42,690 nucleotides of DNA. It comes from a virus. How positions within the stretch are numbered: the first letter of the stretch is position 1; the number at the start of each line of letters is the position of its first letter. The notes under the pieces were generated by a model, which saw only the letters and a list, made by a program, of their open reading frames with translations, was not told the origin of the DNA and did no database searches. The position numbers and the translations under genes are program-made. The stretch is taken from IMG/VR virus record IMGVR_UViG_3300044825_002244, positions 1-42,690 of that record, one strand, 5' to 3'. Below are positions 29,359-39,003 of the stretch, one piece after another.

Positions 29359-29783
29359 TGCTCGGCCTCGAACCCCTGCTGCGTGAGCGGCTGCGCGAAG
29401 TCACCGGCCTGGCTGCGATCTATGGCGCGCCGGAGCTGGACGACATCGATGCGCGCTACGAAACGCCGGCTGCTTATGTCGTCTGGGATGGCTACAAGGT
29501 CATCGAAGCAGCCAGCAACGGCCGGGCCGCGCGCGTTGCCACCCGGTGGCACGTCGTCGTCACCGTGCGCAACCCGCTCGATCCGGCCGATGGCGCCCCC
29601 GCGCGGGCCGATGCCGCGCCGCTCGTCCAGGCGGTGCTTGGCAAGCTGCTCGGCTGGGCGCCCGGACATCCCTACGGCCCGCTGGTGCTGGCCGATGCCG
29701 GCGAGATGACGCCCGTGTACCGCGGCAGCCGCCTGAAGTTCCCGATTGCCGTTACATCGGAGGTCGTTCTCCGTGGCGATTAA
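29343..29783 (+). CDS. Tail terminator/completion-like protein
   Basis: 146 residues (ATG at 29343; an in-frame ATG at 29358 overlaps the preceding stop as TGATG and is equally likely). Pattern: LLRERLREVTGLAAIYGAPE, ETPAAYVVWDGYKVIEAASN, TRWHVVVTVRNPLDPADGAP, VQAVLGKLLGWAPG and KFPIAVTSEVVLRGD. The alternating helix, strand and long central strand layout, and the place just before the tail tube, suggest a tail terminator that caps the tail tube. Family not certain. Confidence 0.65.
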   Translation: MDASLMLGLEPLLRERLREVTGLAAIYGAPELDDIDARYETPAAYVVWDGYKVIEAASNGRAARVATRWHVVVTVRNPLDPADGAPARADAAPLVQAVLGKLLGWAPGHPYGPLVLADAGEMTPVYRGSRLKFPIAVTSEVVLRGD

Positions 29784-29836
29784 CGCGACCGACCCCTCAC
29801 AACCCCTGATCAACCCCTTTACAACAGGAGCCAACC

Positions 29837-30601
29837 ATGGCTGATGCACAAGTATTCGTAGGCGCCGGCGACCTCTACATCAACCGGATCGACCCCGCCA
29901 CCGGCCTGGCCGTCGGCCTCGCCGGGCCCTTCTACGCCGACAAATTCGCAGTCAAGGCCAACACGCAGATCAAGGAGAAGAAATCGAAGGGCCGCTCGAC
30001 CTACGGCCAGGTCATCGGCTCCGTCGCCCTGCAGGACCCGGCCGAGATCGAGATCACCCTATCGCAGACCGGCAAGGACGGCATGGCCATGGCGCTGCTC
30101 GGCACCGCCTCGGCGCTCTCGCAGGGCGGCGGCGGCATCGTCGATGAGGTGATCGCAGCGAAGCACGGCTATTGGGTGCAGCTGAGCAAGCAGAATTTCC
30201 AGGTCGCCGGTTTCAGCGTCAAGCACAACGGCGGCGTGCCCACCTACGTGCTCGGCACCGACTACGAGGTCAACTATCAGCTGGGCATGGTGCGCACGCT
30301 GGCCACCGGCGCCATCGTCGACGGCGCCTCGATCAAGGTCAGCGGCACCTACATCGCTTTCACCGGATCGAAGATTTCCGGCGCCACCCAGGCGCAGGTG
30401 CGCGGCGAGTTCATCCTCGACGGCAAGAACTTCGCCGATGACAAGGCCGTGATCGTGCGCGTCTGGCAGGCGGTGCTGTCGTCCGGCGAGCTGTTCGATT
30501 TCCTCTCGGACAACTTCGGCGACGTGCCTTTGAAAGGCAAAATGGAAACGCCGACCGGCAAGACGTCGCCGTTCGACGTCGAACTGCGCGGCGTGTCGTA
30601 A
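29837..30601 (+). CDS. Major tail tube protein
   Basis: 254 residues with ACAGGAG just upstream. Beta-rich: DAQVFVGAGDLYINRIDPAT, FYADKFAVKANTQIKEKKSK, VALQDPAEIEITLSQTGKDG, then MVRTLATGAIVDGASIKVSG and RGEFILDGKNFADDKAVIVR, ending ETPTGKTSPFDVELRGVS. This is typical of non-contractile tail tube proteins of D3112/B3-like phages. The contractile sheath gene that precedes the tube in Mu is absent, so the particle is a siphovirus. The tape measure starts 22 bases later. Confidence 0.8.
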   Translation: MADAQVFVGAGDLYINRIDPATGLAVGLAGPFYADKFAVKANTQIKEKKSKGRSTYGQVIGSVALQDPAEIEITLSQTGKDGMAMALLGTASALSQGGGGIVDEVIAAKHGYWVQLSKQNFQVAGFSVKHNGGVPTYVLGTDYEVNYQLGMVRTLATGAIVDGASIKVSGTYIAFTGSKISGATQAQVRGEFILDGKNFADDKAVIVRVWQAVLSSGELFDFLSDNFGDVPLKGKMETPTGKTSPFDVELRGVS

Positions 30602-30622
30602 CAGCCAGCCGCAGGCGCAGGG

Positions 30623-33600
30623 GTGGCCAATGAGCTGAAATACCGGGTAGACGTCTCTGCTGGCGTCACCGGTAAAAAGGAAGTCGACGGACTCGCGCAG
30701 TCCGTCGATGCACTTGGCGCGGGCGCGCTGCAGGCCGGGTCAGACGCCAAGGTCGCCGGCGCAGGCATCGATGCGGTCGGCAACGCGGCGCAGCGCGCAG
30801 AGTCCAAGGCGACGCCGGCAAACCGCAAGATTGCACAGTCGGTGGCCGACATCGGCCAGCAGATCGACCTGCTCACCAAGGCCTGGATTGCCCTCTCCGG
30901 CGGCAGCTTCCTGGTCGGCAGCGCCGCCGACATCGGCCAGGTGGCCGACGAATTCAACGGCCTGCGGGCGCGCATGCAGCTGGTCGTCGGCGAGGGCCCG
31001 GCGCTTGAACAGGCCATGGCCGGGGTGCAGTCCATCGCGCTCTCGACCGGATCGGCCCTGGCCGAGACCGGCAAGCTGTTCACCCGCATCGCCGAAGCCG
31101 GAAAAACGCTCGGCATCGGCATGGCCGAATCGCTGGCGATCACCGAAACGATCAGCCAATCCATCCAGATCTCGGGCGAGAGTGCCGAGGCATCGAAGGC
31201 GGCTATCCAGCAGCTGGTGCAGGGGCTGCAGTCCGGCGTGCTGCGCGGCGAAGAGTTCAATTCGGTCATGGAGCAGGCGCCCCGCCTGGCGCAGGCTCTG
31301 GCGGCCGGCCTCGGCGTCACCACCGGCGAGCTGCGCAAGCTGGCCGAAGCCGGCGCGCTCTCCTCGGCGTCGGTGATCGGCGCCCTGCAAGGGCAAGCCA
31401 AAACGATCCAGGCCGAGTTCGCCCAGCTGCCGCCCACCATCGGCCGCGCGCTGGAAAGCCTCAAGACCAACTTTGCCGCCTACATCGGCGAGGTCGACGC
31501 GTCGAGCGGCGCCAGCGCCAAGGCGGCGTCCGCCATCAAGCTCGTCGGGGAAAACCTCGAACTGATCTCGGGCGCGCTGATCAACTCCGGCCAGGCCTGG
31601 CTGGCCTGGCGCGCCTACAACATCGCCGCCGAGTTCCTCGGCCTGCGGGGCGCCGTGCTGGCCAGCGCGGCAGCCAAGGCCACCGACACGGCGGCGACAG
31701 CCGCCAACACCGCGGCCACCGCGGGCAATACCCTCGCACAGAAAGCCAACGCCGCAGCCCGCGGCGCCGCCGTCGCCGGCACGGCCGAGCTGGCCGGCGC
31801 GACCGGCAAGCTGGCCGCTGCCTTCAGCCTGATCAAGGGCTTCTCGTTCGCTTTCCTGCTCACCAATCTGCAGGATATCGGCGGCTGGCTGGCAAAGACG
31901 GCCTACGGCTTCACCGACCTGGCCAAGCGCACCGCCGATCAGGAGCGCGAGAGCCAGCGCCTGGCCGCGGCGACCAAGGCCGAAGCGGCAGAAATGGCCG
32001 AACTCGCCACCAAGAAGCGGCTCGCCGCCGAGGCGGCTCTCGGGCTGTCGGCCCGCAGCAAGGTGCTGGTGGCGGATTTCGAGGAGGCGGTCAAGTCCGG
32101 CAGCAAGGCCTCCGAAGCGATCGGCAAGCTCGCCAAGGCGCTCGACCTTTCCGACATCCAGGGCATCGCCGACGCGGGCGCCGCCCTCGATGCGCTGGCG
32201 GTCAAGGGCAAGGCGTCAGCAGACCAGGTGCGCGACGCCTGGAAGCAGGCGCTCGCCGGCAAGGATTTGCGCGCCTTCGAGGTCGAGGCGGCGGCGGCTT
32301 TCGACAATAGCGAGCAGGGCGCCCGTCGGCTGGCTGCGGCCATGGATGCCGTGCTCGCCGAAGCGCTGCGCCGCACCGGCAAGGACATGGCCGAGCTCTC
32401 GACCGGCATCAGCACCGGTGCGCAGACAGCCATCAACAGCTACGACGTCCTGGTCGAGCGGCTCGAAGATGTGCGCGCCAAGGGGCTCGATGTCGGCACG
32501 ACGCTGGCGGCCAGCCTGGAGCAGGCGACCAACGCCGCGAACAGCGAAGCTGCCCTCGGTGCCGTGATCGAGCGCTGGGACGAACTCGGCCGGCAGGGCC
32601 TGCTGACCGGCGAACGCTTGCGCCGCGGCCTCGATGGCGCACAAGACAAGCTCGACAATCTGGCGCCCGGCATTAACAGCGTCACCGAGGCCTTCCGCAC
32701 GCTCGGCCTGCGCAGCCAGGCCGAACTCAAGCGCACGGCAGACACCGCCCGTCAGGCTTTCGACACCATCCGCGACTCCGGTACCGCCACCCCGGCGCAG
32801 CTCGCCGCCGCCTGGCGCCGCTATGCGGAGACGGTGCTGGAGGCCAACGGCGGGGTGGTCACCGACGCCCTGCGCATCGAGGCCTCCATGCGCGGCATGA
32901 CGATCGAGGTCGACAACGCCGGCAAGGCGATCATCGCCAGCATGGGCGGCGGCACCCGGGAGACCGAGCGCTTTGCCGATGCCGCCGGCAAGGCTGTCGA
33001 GAAGGTCCGCGAGCTGAAGGACGTGGCGGATCGGCCAAGCCCGCGATTTGAAGGAACGATCAGCGGCGAAGTTGACCGGCGCGGCCGTGGTTTCTCCGGG
33101 GACATCAACGTCCGCGACAGCTCGAAAGAGCGGACAGTCCAGGAACTGAAGGATGCCAACTTCACCGAGAGCGAGATCCAGAACTACTACTCTGATCGCC
33201 GTACCTCGGAGAGTGACAAGGCCGCCGGCAATGTCTCCCGCAGTGTCAACACCCAGCAAATCAACGCCGACTTCATCGCCCGTTCGAAGGGCCTCAGCGG
33301 CCCGGCCGTCAAGGCCTTCGTGGACGCCTTTGGCGACAACTTCGCTCAGGAGATGGCCGGCATGGCCCAGCGCTATGCCTTCCGTGGCCCGATCAGCGCG
33401 GAGGAGTACATCAAGGCCTACTCCGGCTCGCTGGAGCGCGCCGTCGATCAGTCCGTCAATGACGCCAAGTCAACGGTGGGTAAGGCCAAGCGGTCGGAGG
33501 TCGACGCCTCGGACAAACCCGCCAGCACGCACCGCGTCGAGATCACCCTCAACGGCAAGACGACGGCGGTCGATACCGCCAGCCCCAATGCCGCGCAGGC

Positions 33601-33643
33601 GCTGATCGGCATGCTCACCGACCTTTCGAAGAGGGCGGCATGA
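30623..33643 (+). CDS. Tape measure protein
   Basis: 1006 residues from a GTG at 30623. The TMP N-terminal domain is at about 85-300: GSFLVGSAADIGQVADEFNG, LRARMQLVVGEGPALEQAM, KLFTRIAEAGKTLGIGMAES, LQSGVLRGEEFNSVMEQAPR and GELRKLAEAGALSSASVIGA. A short hydrophobic region lies near residues 395-420 (LIKGFSFAFLLTNLQDIGGW), followed by a long Ala/Lys/Glu-rich helical rod and a less repetitive C-terminus. It sets tail length and is ejected with DNA. The stop overlaps the next ATG. Confidence 0.93.
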   Translation: MANELKYRVDVSAGVTGKKEVDGLAQSVDALGAGALQAGSDAKVAGAGIDAVGNAAQRAESKATPANRKIAQSVADIGQQIDLLTKAWIALSGGSFLVGSAADIGQVADEFNGLRARMQLVVGEGPALEQAMAGVQSIALSTGSALAETGKLFTRIAEAGKTLGIGMAESLAITETISQSIQISGESAEASKAAIQQLVQGLQSGVLRGEEFNSVMEQAPRLAQALAAGLGVTTGELRKLAEAGALSSASVIGALQGQAKTIQAEFAQLPPTIGRALESLKTNFAAYIGEVDASSGASAKAASAIKLVGENLELISGALINSGQAWLAWRAYNIAAEFLGLRGAVLASAAAKATDTAATAANTAATAGNTLAQKANAAARGAAVAGTAELAGATGKLAAAFSLIKGFSFAFLLTNLQDIGGWLAKTAYGFTDLAKRTADQERESQRLAAATKAEAAEMAELATKKRLAAEAALGLSARSKVLVADFEEAVKSGSKASEAIGKLAKALDLSDIQGIADAGAALDALAVKGKASADQVRDAWKQALAGKDLRAFEVEAAAAFDNSEQGARRLAAAMDAVLAEALRRTGKDMAELSTGISTGAQTAINSYDVLVERLEDVRAKGLDVGTTLAASLEQATNAANSEAALGAVIERWDELGRQGLLTGERLRRGLDGAQDKLDNLAPGINSVTEAFRTLGLRSQAELKRTADTARQAFDTIRDSGTATPAQLAAAWRRYAETVLEANGGVVTDALRIEASMRGMTIEVDNAGKAIIASMGGGTRETERFADAAGKAVEKVRELKDVADRPSPRFEGTISGEVDRRGRGFSGDINVRDSSKERTVQELKDANFTESEIQNYYSDRRTSESDKAAGNVSRSVNTQQINADFIARSKGLSGPAVKAFVDAFGDNFAQEMAGMAQRYAFRGPISAEEYIKAYSGSLERAVDQSVNDAKSTVGKAKRSEVDASDKPASTHRVEITLNGKTTAVDTASPNAAQALIGMLTDLSKRAA

Positions 33644-33834
33644 TCGGGCCGGCAGACGTGCTCAGATGGGCAAAGAAGCCGCGCAGCCGCGAGGCGATCG
33701 CCAACGTGCGCGAGCTGTCCAGCAAGGACCGGCGCTTTCGCAAGATCTGGCAGGACATCATCGAGGCGCGCGTCGTCACGCCGGAAGGCCAACCGCTGGC
33801 CCTCTGGGACGGAACCAAGTGGGTGACGATCTGA
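33640..33834 (+). CDS. Small tail protein
   Basis: 64 residues: a basic, helical N-terminus (MIGPADVLRWAKKPRSREAI, DRRFRKIWQDIIEAR) and a short beta end (VVTPEGQPLALWDGTKWVTI). Starts in an ATGA overlap with the tape measure stop. Small genes here recur in D3112/B3-type tail modules; function unknown. Confidence 0.65.
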   Translation: MIGPADVLRWAKKPRSREAIANVRELSSKDRRFRKIWQDIIEARVVTPEGQPLALWDGTKWVTI

Positions 33835-33835
33835 C

Positions 33836-34219
33836 ATGGCCGACCATCTTCTGCACAACGTGTCTTTCAGCGGCGATATGGTCTGGTCAGACGAGTACAA
33901 CTGGCCGACGGTCGTCAAGAGCACCGAATACAGCCTGTCCGGGGCATTGATCGTCGACTCCGGTATGCGCCTGGCCGGGCGCCCGATCACGCTGGCCGGC
34001 GCGCCCGATGGAGGCTGGATCACCCGCGCGACCGTGGATGCGCTGCGCGTGCTGGCCAGTGTGCTGCCAGGGCAGTACGTGCTGACGCTGGCCGATGGCC
34101 GCAGCTTCAACGTGATTTTTGCGCCAGACGAGCCGATTCTGGCGCAGCAGGTCGTCGATCTGTCCGATCCGGGCGCCGATTGGTGGTACATCGCCACCGT
34201 CAAACTCATCGAGGTTTAA
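33836..34219 (+). CDS. Tail tip/baseplate component
   Basis: 127 residues, beta-rich: MADHLLHNVSFSGDMVWSDE, ALIVDSGMRLAGRPITLAG, DALRVLASVLPGQYVLTLAD, GRSFNVIFAPDEPI and WWYIATVKLIEV. The final Y-I-A-T-V-K-L-I-E-V strand and the size resemble distal tail or baseplate hub-connector proteins found after the tape measure in siphoviruses. Role inferred from order. Confidence 0.65.
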   Translation: MADHLLHNVSFSGDMVWSDEYNWPTVVKSTEYSLSGALIVDSGMRLAGRPITLAGAPDGGWITRATVDALRVLASVLPGQYVLTLADGRSFNVIFAPDEPILAQQVVDLSDPGADWWYIATVKLIEV

Positions 34220-34222
34220 CGC

Positions 34223-37200
34223 ATGCCGATTCTTGATGGCGACATCCAGCTCCTTCAATCCGCCGTGCTGGACGATGTCCCCGAGGGCGGCGGCATGGCC
34301 ACCGGCCAGGAGGTCGTCGACGGCGTCTCCAACAACCTCTTCCCGGACATCTCGCAGCTTGACCGCACCTATGGCCGCATCTCGCTGCGCAAGGTTTTCC
34401 CGGCAGTGCTCACCGATACGGTCGATGGCTATTACGGCTCGCATGTGATCATCGCGCAGGCGCCGGGCGATCCGCGCGTCTCGGCCGCCCTGTTCACCAC
34501 TGGCGCCTGGCCGGATCAGCGCACCGCGGCGCAGAACAAGCTGGAGAGCTACATCGCGATGGGCGCCGAGTCGCGCTATTCGCTCTACGGCAATCACCTG
34601 GCCGGCCAGCGCAGTGTGCAGGTGCATTGCTCAAAGACGGCGCCCAATCCGGGCGTGGGCGACGTTTTCGCCCTGGTGCAGCGGGATAATGCCGCGAATT
34701 TCCAGTTCTTCCGGGTGACCCGGATTGTTTCTCGCCTGGTCGATCAGGTGTTCACCGACGTGCACGGCGACTATCTGCGCGACGTCCTGGTGCTGGAAAT
34801 CCCGGACGCCCTGCGCATGGCGTTTGCCGGATCCGATGTCACGCGATTCACCGCGGGCTATTACAACCCGGCCACTCGGGTGCATTCGACGTTTCCGGCG
34901 GACGCCACGAGCTATTACGGCGTGGCGGGGCTGGCGCAGGCGGCCAGCCTGGGCGATCTGACGATCAAGGCGGATTCCGTCTATACCCAGCTGCTGCCCT
35001 CGGCGCTGGCGGAATCACCGATCATCGATGCCCGCTGCGCGGGCGGTCGCGAGCTGATCGTGCCGATCACCGGCGCGCCGGCTCTGACGTTCTCCTCGGC
35101 GGTCAGCACCGCCCCGGGCGAGGTCGCTGTGCGCTACTTCGGCAGTGCGGTCAAGCGCGGGTCGGTCGCGCTCTCGGTCAGCGGCGTCACCCTGGTCGAC
35201 GACAGCGCCGGCAACCTGGTGACGGCTTCCGGCTTCACCGGCTCGGTCGACTATGCCTCCGGCTCGGTGGCCCTGGCGCGCTCGACCGGCATCAGCGCGA
35301 CGGTCAACGGCACGGCGGCGCATGCCGTCGCTCTGGCGATCGCGGTGCATACCGACAGCACGCCAATCACCATCGGCAACCGCGGCTACACCTACGTCAA
35401 GAACCTCTCGCCGGCGCCTTCGCCGGGGTCGGTCAGCGTCGATTACATGGCGCTCGGCAAGTGGTACCGGCTGCTGGATAACGGCTCTGGCGGGCTGGCT
35501 GGCGACGATGGCGTCGGCGCCGGCATGGTCGACTACGCGACCGGTTCGCTGTCGGTCACCCTCGGGGCCCTGCCGGACACCAACACCCAGATCTTCTTTG
35601 CCTGGGGGACGCCGGCACACCATAGCTCGCACGTGGGCGGGGCGGTGTTCCAGGCGCCGGCGCTGAGGATCACGGTACCGGGTGGCGCGCTGCAGCCCAG
35701 CAACCTGACCGTGACCTATCGCGCCGGTGGCGTCGACCGGGTGGTGACGGATGATGGTGCTGGCGCCCTGGTCGGCGCCGGGTCGGGCTGGGTGGATTAC
35801 GCCAACGGAAAGCTGGTGCTGGCGCCGAGCCTGCTGCCAGACAGCAATTCGGACGTGGTGACGCAATACAAGCAGGGCGCTCAGGTCTCCTCGGTGCATG
35901 TGGCCGGGGGCGTGTCGACCAACTTCGTGCTGGCCAATGCGGTGCTGCCCAAGAGCCTGACGCTGGTGTTTTCAGACAACGTCGGCGGCCGCTACACGGT
36001 CGGCGATGACGGTGCCGGCAACCTGGTGCTGCGGGAGGCGTCGCTGCAGGCGACCGGGTCGGGGGGGCAGCAGTTCGGCGCCTGGACGTCGCGCGCGTCG
36101 ATCGCCCTTTCGTCCACGGCGGGCATCGGTGGCACGATCAACTACGCGACCGGTGCGGTCGCGCTGGGTGGTCAGGTCGACATGGTGGCGACGACCCAGT
36201 CGCGGGATATCTTCAACGGCATCAAGACCTGGTCGCAGGCGCCAACCCTGGCCAGTGCGTCGGGCAACATCGTCGCCACCTACCGCCAGGCGGGCAATGC
36301 CGCCGGCGCTCTGCAGACGCAGACGCAGCCGATCGAGCCGCTGCAGATCGATCTGCTGCCTTCGGTCAGCAATACGCTGGTACCGGGATCGCTGCGCCTG
36401 ACGCTGGCCGGCAGTGTGTACGTCGACCGCGCGGGCGTATTGGTGCGGGACCCTTCGGCTTCGACGAATGCCGGCCTGGTGGCTGGCGCCGTCAACTATG
36501 CGGCCGGCCAGGTGACCGTCTCGGACTACGCCGGCGGTGGCGCCCCGGTGGCCAGCGTCGCCTGCCTGACGCGCAAGGGCGTCTGGGAGGACTACGAGAT
36601 CCGCTTTCGCATCTCGGGGGCGCCCGTGCAGCCGGCGAGCTTCGCGCTGCGCGCCAATCGCGCTTCCGACAGCGTGCAGATCACGGCCAGCAGCGACCTG
36701 ACCGGGGACATCAGCGGCGCCGAGACGGAGGGTGAGGTGGACGCGCAATTCGGCCTGGTCTCGGTGCGCTTCGGCGCCTTGGTGGCGGATGCCGGCCTGT
36801 CGCCTCAGGAGAAATCCGAGTGGTGGTACGACGCCGGCGCGGTGGTGCTTGGGCAGATTTTTCGGCCAAGGCTGATCCTGACCGAGACCGCGCTGTACAA
36901 CGCCGTGGCGGTCTCCAGCCTGCCCCTCTCCGCGGCGGTGCTGGGGCTCGATCCTGTCCGCCTGCCGGTCGACGGCCGGGTACCGGTGCTGCGCAAGGGC
37001 GATGTGCTGGTGGTGCATCACTCGGCGACGACGGCGCCGGCCGGCGTGGCCAACGGCCAGACGATCAACCTCGGGCGCGTGCGCCTCGCCCGCGTGCGGG
37101 TGATCGGCGCCAACGACGCGACGATCACCGCCGGCTACACGCAGGATCTGGACGCCGGCACGGTCACCTTCACCGATGTCACCGGCTATTCGCAGCCCGT

Positions 37201-37786
37201 GCGCATCGAGCATCGCATCGAGGACATGGCGCTTTGCTCGGATGCCCAGATCAACGGCGATCTGACGATTACCCGCCCCTTGACGCATGATTTCCCGCTC
37301 GGTTCGCTGGTCAGCTCGGCGCTGATCATGGGCGACCTGAAGGCAAGGGTCTCGCATTGGTTCGACCAGCAGACGTGGACCGGCGTGTGGTCCGACACCC
37401 TGATCGGCAGTGACGCCAGCTCGAGCTACAACACCGTGCAGTTCCCGGTCGAGGTGACCAACCGGGGCGCCCTTCAGGAGCGCTGGCGGATCGTTTTCAC
37501 CAACGTCACCACGGTCAGCGTGATCGGCGAAACGGTCGGCCAGATCGTCACCGGGCATGCGATCGCCAACCTGCTGGCGCCGATCAACCCGGCCACCGGC
37601 GTGCCCTACTTCTCGATCGAGCCGGCAGGCTGGGGCGGCGGCTGGTCCGCTGGCAATGTGGTGCGCTTCAACACCGTCGCCGCCAACTACCCGGTATGGG
37701 TGGCGCGGACCGTCCTGCAGGGCCCTGCGTCGCAGGCCAATGACTACTTCACGATTGGCATCCGCGGCGATGTCGATACGCCTTGA
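34223..37786 (+). CDS. Large tail protein with repeated beta domains
   Basis: 1187 residues, the largest tail gene. The N-terminal about 270 residues are a globular part (QLDRTYGRISLRKVFPAVLT, ESRYSLYGNHLAGQRSVQVH, LRDVLVLEIPDALRMAFAGS). The middle holds five copies of a beta unit with a recurring core (G-x-V-D-Y-A-x-G-x-V-x-L, often after DDGAGxLV). They lie near 35195-35290, 35500-35600, 35750-35865, 36005-36175 and 36450-36540, a period of roughly 250-300 bases. The C-terminus (DPVRLPVDGRVPVLRKGDVL, VEHRIEDMALC-like segments) is conserved-looking. Probably a baseplate or central tail protein of the B3 type. Confidence 0.75.
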   Translation: MPILDGDIQLLQSAVLDDVPEGGGMATGQEVVDGVSNNLFPDISQLDRTYGRISLRKVFPAVLTDTVDGYYGSHVIIAQAPGDPRVSAALFTTGAWPDQRTAAQNKLESYIAMGAESRYSLYGNHLAGQRSVQVHCSKTAPNPGVGDVFALVQRDNAANFQFFRVTRIVSRLVDQVFTDVHGDYLRDVLVLEIPDALRMAFAGSDVTRFTAGYYNPATRVHSTFPADATSYYGVAGLAQAASLGDLTIKADSVYTQLLPSALAESPIIDARCAGGRELIVPITGAPALTFSSAVSTAPGEVAVRYFGSAVKRGSVALSVSGVTLVDDSAGNLVTASGFTGSVDYASGSVALARSTGISATVNGTAAHAVALAIAVHTDSTPITIGNRGYTYVKNLSPAPSPGSVSVDYMALGKWYRLLDNGSGGLAGDDGVGAGMVDYATGSLSVTLGALPDTNTQIFFAWGTPAHHSSHVGGAVFQAPALRITVPGGALQPSNLTVTYRAGGVDRVVTDDGAGALVGAGSGWVDYANGKLVLAPSLLPDSNSDVVTQYKQGAQVSSVHVAGGVSTNFVLANAVLPKSLTLVFSDNVGGRYTVGDDGAGNLVLREASLQATGSGGQQFGAWTSRASIALSSTAGIGGTINYATGAVALGGQVDMVATTQSRDIFNGIKTWSQAPTLASASGNIVATYRQAGNAAGALQTQTQPIEPLQIDLLPSVSNTLVPGSLRLTLAGSVYVDRAGVLVRDPSASTNAGLVAGAVNYAAGQVTVSDYAGGGAPVASVACLTRKGVWEDYEIRFRISGAPVQPASFALRANRASDSVQITASSDLTGDISGAETEGEVDAQFGLVSVRFGALVADAGLSPQEKSEWWYDAGAVVLGQIFRPRLILTETALYNAVAVSSLPLSAAVLGLDPVRLPVDGRVPVLRKGDVLVVHHSATTAPAGVANGQTINLGRVRLARVRVIGANDATITAGYTQDLDAGTVTFTDVTGYSQPVRIEHRIEDMALCSDAQINGDLTITRPLTHDFPLGSLVSSALIMGDLKARVSHWFDQQTWTGVWSDTLIGSDASSSYNTVQFPVEVTNRGALQERWRIVFTNVTTVSVIGETVGQIVTGHAIANLLAPINPATGVPYFSIEPAGWGGGWSAGNVVRFNTVAANYPVWVARTVLQGPASQANDYFTIGIRGDVDTP

Positions 37787-37806
37787 TTCCCCTTTGGACT
37801 TGACCC

Positions 37807-39000
37807 ATGCCAGCCGATACCAGCGTTAAATTTCTCCATAGCTTGATGCCCGGTGCGCCGGTTCTCTCGGGCACTGCCGGGTCGCTCATCGCGGTGCTCG
37901 ACGCCTGCCTGGTCAATGGCTTCGCCGTCTCTGCCGTCGCCAGCCTGGTGGTCTCGGCCAACGTCGCGACCGCCACCATCGCCGCTGGCCACAGCGCGGA
38001 GGTCGGCAGCGTCGTCACGGTCTCCGGCGCCGCCCCCGGCGGGCTGAACGGTGAAAAGAAGGTGCTCTCGGTCAATGTCGCAAAGACCACTCTGACCTAT
38101 GACGCGACCGGCATCGGCGACCAAGCAGCGACCGGGGCGATCAGCCTCAAGCTCGCCGGCGCCGGCTGGAGCAAGCCATTTTCCGGCGCCAATCTGGCGG
38201 CCTATCGCAGCTTGAACGTGGCGGCGACCGGCTGTTATCTGCGGGTCGATGATACGGGCGCACGCGTGGCGCGATGCGTTGGGTATGAGTCGATGACGGG
38301 CATCAGCGCTGGGGCGGGGCCTTTCCCATCGGCCGTGCAGCGCTCCGGGGGGGTCTATTGGCCCAAGAGCAACGTGGCCGACGCCACATCCAGGCGGTGG
38401 TCGGTGTTTGCCGATGATCGGATGGCCTATCTGATCCTGGGGGCGCATGCCAGCGTCGGCGCCGCGGGTGCGCTGGTGGCATTTGGCGACATCCTGCCCA
38501 AGAAAGCCGGCGATGCGTGGGCCTGCGTGCTGTCGGGGCATGCCAGCGATACGTCCGCCGGGTCCTCTGGCGACCTCAACGACTACGCGACGCAGCGCAA
38601 CTCGCTGGCCACAGCGGATGAGCTTTACCTGGCGAGGGCGTTTTATGGCTCGGGCGGCAGCATGCCGGCGCTGGCCATGTTCAACGCGCTGACCAATGCC
38701 GGGCAGGCGATGGCATCCGGAGGGGGGGCCGTTCCTTTCCCGAATGGGCCGGACGGCGGTCTCTACGTCGGGCCGCACAACATCCTGGAGTTCGGGGTGC
38801 CCAACTTGCGAGGCGAGTCTGCCGGGCTGTACTGCAGCCCGCAGGCGATCGCGGACACCTGGATCAGCGAGCCAACCCCCATTGATGGCGTCGCCAATTT
38901 GCCAGGGCGGCGAGTGATGGCGCACCCCTACGGAGGGGGCACTGGGGCCACCTACTTCGGCTTCGTGTTTTTCGACGTGACCGGGCCTTGGCGGGCTTAA
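37807..39000 (+). CDS. Tail structural protein, B3/D3112-type
   Basis: 397 residues. The N-terminal half has MPADTSVKFLHSLMPGAPVL, then a 65-residue beta region (VTVSGAAPGGLNGEKKVLSV). Beyond about residue 125 it follows the pattern of a tail protein of transposable siphoviruses: AAYRSLNVAATGCYLRVDDT, GARVARCVGYESMTGISAGA, GGVYWPKSNVADATSRRWSV and FADDRMAYLILGAH. The C-terminus (YGGGTGATYFGFVFFDVTGP) is glycine-rich. Function in the tail tip is assumed from position. Confidence 0.7.
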   Translation: MPADTSVKFLHSLMPGAPVLSGTAGSLIAVLDACLVNGFAVSAVASLVVSANVATATIAAGHSAEVGSVVTVSGAAPGGLNGEKKVLSVNVAKTTLTYDATGIGDQAATGAISLKLAGAGWSKPFSGANLAAYRSLNVAATGCYLRVDDTGARVARCVGYESMTGISAGAGPFPSAVQRSGGVYWPKSNVADATSRRWSVFADDRMAYLILGAHASVGAAGALVAFGDILPKKAGDAWACVLSGHASDTSAGSSGDLNDYATQRNSLATADELYLARAFYGSGGSMPALAMFNALTNAGQAMASGGGAVPFPNGPDGGLYVGPHNILEFGVPNLRGESAGLYCSPQAIADTWISEPTPIDGVANLPGRRVMAHPYGGGTGATYFGFVFFDVTGPWRA

Positions 39001-39003
39001 TCG

